Origin: an uncultured Collinsella sp.
GTDB taxonomy: Bacteria > Actinomycetota > Coriobacteriia > Coriobacteriales > Coriobacteriaceae
Assembly (NCBI GenBank): GCA_900541185.1
Contig: UQIQ01000024.1
Span: forward strand, 1-28,825
DNA length: 28,825 nucleotides
Reading direction: 5' to 3'
The first letter of the stretch is position 1, and each line of letters opens with the position of its first letter. Under the pieces are notes generated by a model. The model made no database searches and had not been told where the DNA came from. It saw nothing but the letters and a program-made list of their open reading frames with translations. Made by a program: the position numbers and the translations under genes. Shown here piece by piece: positions 16,463 to 21,943 of this stretch.

Positions 16463-16538
16463 ATGAAATGCAAAGTTTTATGCGCTTAATTATCGATGAA
16501 ATGTAGGATTTTTAGAACCTAAAATCGGATGAAATGCA
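16463..16538 (-). promoter_or_regulatory. Three 10-bp repeats at exact 33-bp spacing upstream of the DUF4143 gene
   Basis: ATGAAATGYA occurs at 16463-16472, 16496-16505 and 16529-16538, each 33 bases apart, in an AT-rich stretch 25-100 bases upstream of the start codon. Bases after each repeat are partly conserved (purine-rich, then TTT). TTTTAG-aac-CTAAAA between copies two and three is a further inverted repeat. Regular spacing of about three helical turns suggests binding sites on one DNA face. Confidence 0.5.
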
Positions 16539-16580
16539 GAGATTTAGGATTATAAGCAAAAAGAAGGGGCAGCCCCGGCG

Positions 16581-16613
16581 AATGTGACAAAGGGACTGTC
16601 CCTTTGTCACATT
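16581..16613. repeat. GACAAAGGGAC palindrome, longest copy
   Basis: AATGTGACAAAGGGAC, a single T, then its exact reverse complement: a perfect 16+1+16 palindrome. It lies 8 bases past the 3' end of the TIGR04076 gene and upstream of the DUF4143 gene. Confidence 0.92.
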
Positions 16614-16621
16614 GCGCTCGA

Positions 16622-16951
16622 CTACTCGTCGACGATCTCGGCGAGCCAGACGTTCAACGTATCGACCTCGGGACAGCAGAACTTTGCCGTGCCGGGCTCG
16701 TTGCCGGGCACGGTACCGCCATAGCGCAGGATGTCGATATAGGGAAAGCCCACATGGCAGGCCATGGCGCACATCTTGCCGCGGTCGCGGTCGAAGTCGA
16801 AGACGTCACCCGGCTTGTGCCCGTGATGGCAGCGGCATGTGCCCAGCTGGTCCACGCAGCTAATGCGAATACGCGGACGCTTGCCACGCGGCGCGCCGAG
16901 CGGCTTGTTCTCGCCCGCCGCCTCGGTACTGCTCTCGTCGGCGTTACTCAT
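16622..16951 (-). CDS. TIGR04076-family small protein
   Basis: A 109-residue cytoplasmic protein of the TIGR04076 family, function unknown. Family landmarks are the start of the conserved part IRISCVDQLGTC, the GHKPGDVF turn, KMCAMACHVGFPYIDILRYGG and AKFCCPEVD. The six cysteines, including the CC pair, hint at metal binding or redox sensitivity, but this is inference. About 30 residues of Ala/Glu/Gly-rich text precede the domain. The ATG at 16951 overlaps the stop of the kinase gene (ATGAGTAA), so the two are translationally coupled; the in-frame TTG at 16957 is less likely. The coupling suggests a link to the kinase's pathway. Confidence 0.8.
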   Translation of the reverse strand: MSNADESSTEAAGENKPLGAPRGKRPRIRISCVDQLGTCRCHHGHKPGDVFDFDRDRGKMCAMACHVGFPYIDILRYGGTVPGNEPGTAKFCCPEVDTLNVWLAEIVDE

Positions 16952-17768
16952 GGTCAATCACATCCAGGCAGGCCTCGATGGGAAGGCCGGCGGACTTATC
17001 CTCCTGGTCGGCATTGCGCTCGATGAGCTCCGCTACCACACGCATGGCATCGCTCGTCGCGCGCTGCAGGCTCCAACCGGCCATAACGCGGCCGACGAGC
17101 ACTGCCGAGAACGTGTCGCCCGTGCCCGGGAAGTAAACCGGGATCAAGTCGAAGGGAATCGTAAAGTACTCCCCCGCCACATGGTCGTAACCGATAACGG
17201 CGTTCGCACTGTCGACCACAGCGCTCGTAATGACCACCGACTTGGCGCCCAGGGCACGCACGTCATCCACAAGAGCGCGGCCCTCATCGGGCGTGATTTG
17301 CTCGGCAATGGGCGCATCGGTGAGCAGGCACGCCTCGGTGTAGTTTGGCACCGCATAGTCGGCGCACTCGAGCAGGCTGCGCATGAGACCAATCGTGGAC
17401 TCGGGCACGCCGGCGTAGAGCTTGCCGTTGTCGCCCATGATGGGGTCGACGAACACCTTGGTGCCCTTTTGCGCACGGCGGTGGCAAAAGTCCGAGATGA
17501 TGCGCGTCTCTTCCTCGGTCACGATAAAGCCGGTCGAGATGGCGTCGAACTCAAACCCGAGCTCCTCCCAGATAGCGAGGCTCTGGCGCACGTACTCGGT
17601 GGTGTCATGGATGTAGAACTTGGGATAGTTGAGCGTATCGGACACCAGCGCCGTCGGCAGGTTGTGGATGCGATAGCCCATGTGCGACAGCACCGGCAGC
17701 ATGGCGGAGAGCGCGACCTTGCCGTAGCCGCACATATCGTTGATCAGCAGCAGCTGAGTGTTCTTCAT
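16944..17768 (-). CDS. pdxY: Pyridoxal/pyridoxamine kinase-like protein (PdxY type)
   Basis: A 274-residue ribokinase-superfamily kinase, most like PdxY/PdxK, which phosphorylate pyridoxal and related vitamers to make PLP in the salvage pathway. Visible features are the N-terminal INDMCGYGKVALSAMLPVL (the S-x-Q..G-x-V-G region of the family, here changed), LVSDTLNYP, FVDPIMGDNGKLY at 106-118 and the anion hole/catalytic loop GTGDTFSAVL with Asp218. The start is the ATG at 17768, with AAGGGAGA upstream; the frame to 17867 lacks a site. It overlaps the TIGR04076 gene. The altered N-terminus leaves room for another small hydroxymethyl substrate. Confidence 0.8.
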   Translation of the reverse strand: MKNTQLLLINDMCGYGKVALSAMLPVLSHMGYRIHNLPTALVSDTLNYPKFYIHDTTEYVRQSLAIWEELGFEFDAISTGFIVTEEETRIISDFCHRRAQKGTKVFVDPIMGDNGKLYAGVPESTIGLMRSLLECADYAVPNYTEACLLTDAPIAEQITPDEGRALVDDVRALGAKSVVITSAVVDSANAVIGYDHVAGEYFTIPFDLIPVYFPGTGDTFSAVLVGRVMAGWSLQRATSDAMRVVAELIERNADQEDKSAGLPIEACLDVIDHE

Positions 17769-17900
17769 GAGTGTCTCCCTTGGGTCGGGCGCGGCACGAT
17801 GGCGCCATAGTGCAACTAAGTGTAGCGCAGGGGAAGTTGTGAACGGCGCTGGCGCCGCGGAGGCCACATTGTTGCGGAAAGGTTACGGGAAGGAGGAAGT

Positions 17901-17946
17901 TAGTCATTGGGGACGTTCTTGTTTGACTAGTCATTTAAGAACGTCC
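17901..17946. repeat. Palindromic repeat interrupted by the IS110 element (left part)
   Basis: The left arm TAGTCATTGGGGACGTTCTT (17901-17920), an inner palindrome TGACTAGTCA (17924-17933) and AAGAACGTCC (17937-17946) are present here. The rest of the right arm reappears after the element as CCAACGACTA (19359-19368). Joined, the right arm matches the reverse complement of the left arm at 19 of 20 positions. Confidence 0.75.
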
Positions 17947-17959
17947 ATTACAGTCGAAA

Positions 17960-18160
17960 TTGTCAGCCCGGGACCGTCTCGGGCTACGATTGAGGCGCGC
18001 CCAGAACGGGCCGCCGACCGGGCGCCCGCGCACGGCCGAACGTCCCTGCCCCGAGAGGGCCCGTTGGGTGCTGCCGGCGCGGGGCGCGCCGCCCCCGACG
18101 GCTGATAGGAAAGTGCCGGGCAGGTGCCGCGGCTGGTAATGTGAGTGCCGAGGGGGAGGC
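17960..18160 (+). ncRNA. IS110 bridge RNA with readable target and donor guides
   Basis: The GC-rich left end folds into several hairpins, for example AGCCCG/CGGGCT at 17965-17985. A first loop carries GAACGTCC (18038-18045), identical to the left target flank 17939-17946, then a GCCC/GGGC hairpin, then CGTTGGG (18062-18068), complementary to the right flank CCCAACG (19358-19364). A second loop carries ATAGGAA (18105-18111), identical to the element's right end 19349-19355, and GTAATG (18136-18141), complementary to its left end CATTAC (17946-17951). Order and polarity are those known for IS110 bridge RNAs: left and right target guides, then left and right donor guides. RNA ends are approximate. 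Confidence 0.75.
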
Positions 18161-18194
18161 CATCCGGTCGAACGACTACCGGAAGGATACCACC

Positions 18195-19328
18195 GTGAAA
18201 GCGCCATCCACCAGACCCGCGGCCGTGCTCGGCCTGGACGTCGGCAAGTCATCGCACTGGGCCCGCCTGATCGACCGCGACGGGGAGGTGCTGGACAGCG
18301 CCCCCGTCCGCAACAGGGAGGCCGAGCTCGACGCGCTGTTCGCCTCCGCGCCCGCCGGCACGCTCGTCGTCGTCGACCAGTTCCGCAACATAGGGTCCCT
18401 CGCCGTGAGGCGGGCCCGCGCCGCGGGGCTCGGGGTCGCCTACCTGCCCGGCCTCGCCGCCAGCCGCGCCGCGGGCCTGTTCGCCGGCGAGGCCAAGACC
18501 GACGAGCGCGACGCCGCGGTGATCGCGCGGACCGCCCTGGGCGTGCCGGACTCCCTGTCGGGGGTCCCGGGCCGCGGCGAGGCCCTCGAGGCCGCCCGCG
18601 CCCTCTCGTCGCAGGTCGACCACGTCGTCGCCTGCGCGACCAGGGACAAGAACCGCCTGCGCGCGGTGCTGCTCGAGTCCTGCCCGGCCCTCGAGGCCGC
18701 GGTCGACCTGTCGGACCGGCGGTGGCTGGAGCTGCTCGCCGGGTTCGGCGGGGCGTGGGGGATCGCCCGCTCCGGGGCCGAGGGCCCGCGGGCCGAGGCC
18801 GCCGGGGAGGCCGCGGCCGCCTCCACCGCGCCCCCGCCGGCGCTCGTCGAGGCCGAGAACAGGCAGGTCAGGTTCCTGGCCGCCCGGATATCGGAGGCCC
18901 TCGACGAGGCCGGGGCCCTCGAGGCCGAGACGGCGGCGCTGCTCGAGGGCGACGAGACCTACGCGTGCCTGCTCACCGTGCCCGGCATCGGCCCGAGGAC
19001 CGCGGCGCAGCTCGCGGTGTCGGTCGACATCGGGAGGTTCCCGGACCACGACCACCTGGCCTCGTACTGCGGCATAGCCCCGAGGGTGAGGAGCTCCGGC
19101 ACGTCGGTGAGGTCGGTCAGGGCGTCCAGGCGCGGCGACGCGAGGCTCAAGTCCCTGCTGATCTTCTCGTGCAACAGCCTGGTGAGGTCCTCGGGGCGCT
19201 ACGGCGAGTACTACCGGGCCTGCAGGGCGCGGGGCATGGGGCACGGGCGGGCGCTCAAGGCCGTCGCGAGGAAGCGGCTCAGGGCGATATACGCCGTGAT
19301 GCGCGACCGGGTGCCCTACCGGGAGTAG
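18195..19328 (+). CDS. IS110-family bridge-RNA-guided recombinase/transposase
   Basis: A 377-residue recombinase with an N-terminal RuvC-like domain and a C-terminal transposase_20 domain. Acidic residues are at Asp15 (LGLDVGKSSHWA), Asp61 (VVVDQ) and Asp101/Asp104 (KTDERDA); the second position is usually Glu in this family, here Asp. A helix-hairpin-helix like PGIGPRTAAQLA sits near residue 261, and the serine-bearing region YCGIAPRVRSSGTS near 290-302 is where the catalytic serine of the Tnp domain lies. GTG at 18195 is chosen because GGAAGGA is seven to eight bases upstream; GTG at 18141 falls inside the bridge RNA. An Ala/Glu-rich insert near 190-215 is typical coiled-coil text. The gene appears intact and, with the RNA, potentially active. 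Confidence 0.9.
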   Translation: MKAPSTRPAAVLGLDVGKSSHWARLIDRDGEVLDSAPVRNREAELDALFASAPAGTLVVVDQFRNIGSLAVRRARAAGLGVAYLPGLAASRAAGLFAGEAKTDERDAAVIARTALGVPDSLSGVPGRGEALEAARALSSQVDHVVACATRDKNRLRAVLLESCPALEAAVDLSDRRWLELLAGFGGAWGIARSGAEGPRAEAAGEAAAASTAPPPALVEAENRQVRFLAARISEALDEAGALEAETAALLEGDETYACLLTVPGIGPRTAAQLAVSVDIGRFPDHDHLASYCGIAPRVRSSGTSVRSVRASRRGDARLKSLLIFSCNSLVRSSGRYGEYYRACRARGMGHGRALKAVARKRLRAIYAVMRDRVPYRE

Positions 19329-19337
19329 CCCCGACGG

Positions 19338-19343
19338 TTGACA
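19338..19343 (+). promoter_or_regulatory. -35 box in the IS110 right end (junction promoter half)
   Basis: TTGACA lies 14 bases inside the right end. In a circular excised form it would be joined to TACAGT (17949-17954) of the left end, with an 18-base spacer counting one copy of the CC core. IS110 circles are known to create such a junction promoter for the bridge RNA; in the integrated state the halves are 1.4 kb apart. Confidence 0.5.
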
Positions 19344-19393
19344 AAACTATAGGAACACCCAACGACTATCGCAGGTTGAGGACGGACAGCGAA

Positions 19394-19489
19394 AGCGTTC
19401 CTAAGCGAGCAAGGTGGCGTGAAAGAGGAGGGCATAGGCCTTGTGGCCATGCCCGACGATTGAACGTCAGATTGCCGCTTAGGAACGCT
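19394..19489. ncRNA. Candidate structured element, copy 2 (RNA or DNA hairpin)
   Basis: Outer stem AGCGTTCCTAAGCG (19394-19407) pairs perfectly with CGCTTAGGAACGCT (19476-19489). The middle helix is TGGCGT (19415-19420) with ACGTCA (19464-19469), including one G-T pair. The terminal hairpin is GGGCATaGGCC / GGCCATGCCC (19430-19454) with a TTGT loop. Compared with the copy at 9908, stems differ by paired changes while junction text is kept. The conserved tail GCAGCGTCGAGCGG follows (19491-19504), and a 12-bp hairpin comes next. It starts 25 bases right of the IS110 target repeat. Strand and function unknown. Confidence 0.5.
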
Positions 19490-19503
19490 TGCAGCGTCGA
19501 GCG

Positions 19504-19531
19504 GTTACGGCGTTTGGCAAAACGCCGTAAC
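19504..19531. terminator. 12-bp hairpin upstream of the marR promoter
   Basis: GTTACGGCGTTT (19504-19515) and AAACGCCGTAAC (19520-19531) pair perfectly with a GGCA loop. The downstream text is AT-rich but not a clean T-run, so terminator function is possible rather than certain. It could close the structured element just upstream or insulate the marR promoter. Confidence 0.45.
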
Positions 19532-19548
19532 TTAATAAGTTTGGTACC

Positions 19549-19610
19549 TTGACATTGATTTCTCACGCTCCTAAATTGGTTAGGCACAAAACAATTTCAC
19601 TACCTAACTA
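19549..19610 (+). promoter_or_regulatory. Promoter and putative MarR operator of the exporter operon
   Basis: TTGACA (19549-19554), a 17-base spacer and TAAATT (19572-19577) form a good sigma-A type promoter. Overlapping and following the -10 are TTGGTTAGG (19576-19584) and its inverted partner CCTAACTAA (19603-19611), a likely operator for the regulator encoded next, hence autoregulation. The AAAGGAG Shine-Dalgarno follows at 19614-19620. Confidence 0.6.
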
Positions 19611-19632
19611 AAGAAAGGAGCGAAGATTAGAT

Positions 19633-20136
19633 ATGCGTGTTGAACCACTCGCCTATCCGCATGAACCCGGCGGCGACCCCTCACGGCCAGCAGACGAGCC
19701 CGAGACCCAGTCCGACAAAGACCGTCTCGCCAAGCGAATCCTCAATGGGCTGGGGTTTTGCGGCCATTACATGCATTTTCACGGCGGCGGCATATCTGGC
19801 AAGGCGCCTATTGTCTGCCTACTCGCCAAGCAGCCGACCGGCGAGCTGTCCCAACAGGAGCTCGGCATGCACTTCGACCTCAAGCCGGGGTCCCTTTCCG
19901 AGATTCTGTCCAAGCTCGAACTGGGCGGTCTTATCGAGCGCAGTCGCAATCCCAAAGACCGTCGGCAGCTCACCATCCGCCTGACCGATGCGGGATGGGA
20001 AAAGGCCCGCGTTGAGCAGGCGGCCCGCATCCGCTTTAGAGAGCAGGCCTTTAGTGCCCTCACTCACGACGAGCGCGAACAGCTCGCCGAGATGCTCGAA
20101 AAAATCCGCGTAACCTGGGAGGAACTGGATGATTAA
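19633..20136 (+). CDS. MarR-family transcriptional regulator
   Basis: A 167-residue winged-helix regulator. About 45 residues of polar N-terminal text precede the fold. The recognition region reads ELSQQELGMHFDLKPGSLSEILSKLELGGLIERSRNPKDRRQLTIRLTDAGWEKA, the standard MarR helix-turn-helix and wing with the D-R-R wing motif. It probably represses its own promoter and the two ABC genes, being released by a drug-like ligand. The start ATG at 19633 has AAGGAG 12 bases upstream, slightly long. Its stop overlaps the start of the first exporter gene (ATGATTAA), so expression is coupled. The operator-like inverted repeat upstream supports autoregulation. Confidence 0.88.
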   Translation: MRVEPLAYPHEPGGDPSRPADEPETQSDKDRLAKRILNGLGFCGHYMHFHGGGISGKAPIVCLLAKQPTGELSQQELGMHFDLKPGSLSEILSKLELGGLIERSRNPKDRRQLTIRLTDAGWEKARVEQAARIRFREQAFSALTHDEREQLAEMLEKIRVTWEELDD

Positions 20137-21943
20137 AACCCTCATGGGAAGCATCCGCGATTACAAGAAGGTCACGATCGCCACGCCGCTGCTGGTGCTT
20201 GGCGAGGTGCTCTGCGAGATGCTGATTCCATTTATCACCGCCAACCTGATCGACGCCATCAAAGACGGCGCCACCGTAGCCGAGATGCTTCCCACCGCAG
20301 GCTTTTTGGTGCTCATCGCGCTGACGTCGCTTGCTTTCGGTGCCGCTGCCGGCGTCACCTGCAGCAATGCGAGTTGCGGCTTCGCCAAGAACCTGCGTCA
20401 CGACCTGTTCTACAAGATCCAGACGTTCAGCTTTGCCAACATCGATGAGTTCTCGAGCTCCTCGCTCGTCACGCGCCTGACCACCGACATCAACAACGTG
20501 CAGCAGGCCTTTATGATGATCATCCGCATCGCCGTGCGCGCGCCGCTGGTATTGATCTTCGCCTTTACCATGGCATTTATCATGGGCGGCAGCGTTGCCA
20601 TGGTCTACCTGGTCATCATTCCGCTGCTGGGCTTTGGACTGTTCTTTATCATCTTTAAGGTGCGCCCCATCTTCTCGCGCGTGTTCCACAAGTACGATGC
20701 CCTTAACGAGTCCGTCGAGGAAAACGTCACCGGCATGCGCGTGGTTAAGAGCTACGTGCGCGAAGACTTTGAGAAGGAGAAGTTCGCGACCGCCGCGCGC
20801 GACGTCCAGATGGACTTCACCCGCGCCGAGAAGCTGCTCGCCTTTAACAACCCCATGATGAATATCTGCGTCAACGGCGCGTTTGTCGTCATCATCTACC
20901 TGGGCTCCAAGCTCATCATCACGAGCCAGGGCACGCTGTTCGACGTGGGCCAGCTCTCCTCGATCTTTACCTATGGCTTCCAGATCCTCATGAGCCTGAT
21001 GCAGCTGTCGATGATCTTTGTCATGGTGACCATGGCCGACGAATCGGCGCACCGCATTACCGAGGTGCTGGCCGCCGAGCCCACGATCGCCGATCCCGCT
21101 GAGCCCGTGCTCGAGGTTGCCGACGGCTCCATCGACTTTGACCACGTGAGCTTTAAGTATTCCGCGCATGCAAAGCGCCAGGCGCTCGACGATATCGACC
21201 TGCACATTAAGAGCGGCGAGACCATCGGCATCATCGGCGGCACCGGCTCGGCCAAGTCCACGCTTGTAAACCTCATCGCCCGTCTGTACGACACCACCGA
21301 GGGTACCGTGCGCGTGGGCGGCGTGGATGTGCGCGACTACGACTTGGACGCCCTGCGCCACCAGGTGGCCATGGTGCTGCAGAAAAACGTGCTGTTTAGC
21401 GGCACGATTGCCGAGAACCTGCGTTGGGGCGACCCGAACGCCACCGACGAGGAAGTCCGCGAGGCGGCACATCTGGCCTGCGCCGACGAGTTTGTCGACG
21501 GCTTCCCCAAGGGCTATGACACCTGGATCGAACAGGGCGGCTCCAATGTCTCCGGCGGTCAGAAGCAGCGTCTGTGCATTGCGCGTGCCCTGCTGCGTCG
21601 CCCCAAGATCTTGATCCTGGACGACTCCACCAGCGCCGTCGACACCAAGACCGACGCCAAGATCCGCGCGGGGCTGGCAAGCTATCTGCCCAACACGACC
21701 AAGCTCATCATCGCCCAGCGCATCAGCTCCGTGCAGGACGCCGATCGCATCATCGTCATGGAGGGTGGCCGCATCGCGCAGATCGGCAACCACGATGAGC
21801 TGCTTAAGACGAGCGAGATCTACCGCGAGACCTTTACCTCGCAAAGCAAGATGTCTGCCGAGGGCGAAGGGGCCGTCGAGGCCGACACCGAGGCATCTGC
21901 AACGCAAGCTCAGACCCAGGAAGGAGGCGAGGCACATGAGTAA
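20129..21943 (+). CDS. ABC exporter half-transporter, degenerate-site subunit
   Basis: A 604-residue type IV ABC exporter subunit: six membrane helices (to about residue 310) followed by an ATPase domain. Walker A is GGTGSAKST near residues 370-378, with an unusual Ala in place of the second Gly. The signature is VSGGQKQR. Walker B reads ILILDDSTSAVD, with Asp where the catalytic Glu normally stands. That is the mark of the non-catalytic site of heterodimeric exporters such as TM287/288 or BmrCD, so this is the TM287-like half. The C-terminus is Ala/Glu-rich. It overlaps the marR stop and the partner start by 8 bases each. Probably multidrug or lipid-like substrate export. Confidence 0.93.
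   Translation: MIKTLMGSIRDYKKVTIATPLLVLGEVLCEMLIPFITANLIDAIKDGATVAEMLPTAGFLVLIALTSLAFGAAAGVTCSNASCGFAKNLRHDLFYKIQTFSFANIDEFSSSSLVTRLTTDINNVQQAFMMIIRIAVRAPLVLIFAFTMAFIMGGSVAMVYLVIIPLLGFGLFFIIFKVRPIFSRVFHKYDALNESVEENVTGMRVVKSYVREDFEKEKFATAARDVQMDFTRAEKLLAFNNPMMNICVNGAFVVIIYLGSKLIITSQGTLFDVGQLSSIFTYGFQILMSLMQLSMIFVMVTMADESAHRITEVLAAEPTIADPAEPVLEVADGSIDFDHVSFKYSAHAKRQALDDIDLHIKSGETIGIIGGTGSAKSTLVNLIARLYDTTEGTVRVGGVDVRDYDLDALRHQVAMVLQKNVLFSGTIAENLRWGDPNATDEEVREAAHLACADEFVDGFPKGYDTWIEQGGSNVSGGQKQRLCIARALLRRPKILILDDSTSAVDTKTDAKIRAGLASYLPNTTKLIIAQRISSVQDADRIIVMEGGRIAQIGNHDELLKTSEIYRETFTSQSKMSAEGEGAVEADTEASATQAQTQEGGEAHE

Larger units (their letters stand above)
17945..19359 (+). mobile_element. IS110-family insertion sequence, about 1.41 kb
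   Basis: Boundaries come from the split palindrome: the left target half ends at CC (17945-17946) and the right half resumes at CC (19358-19359), which I take as the shared core dinucleotide. Between them lie a 248-base non-coding left end holding the bridge RNA, one recombinase gene and a short right end. There are no terminal inverted repeats and no longer target duplication, as expected for IS110. The element is much richer in GC than the surrounding genes. Edges are uncertain by one or two bases because of the C-run. Confidence 0.8.

Noticed and set aside
16463..16538. CRISPR-like array upstream of the DUF4143 gene
   Set aside because: Only about 10 bases are conserved per unit, there are three units, and no cas gene is in view; regulatory repeats explain it better.
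19338..19354. TTGACA-TATAGG as an ordinary promoter for the downstream region
   Set aside because: The two boxes are only four bases apart, far too close for a -35/-10 pair; the right-end and junction-promoter reading fits better.
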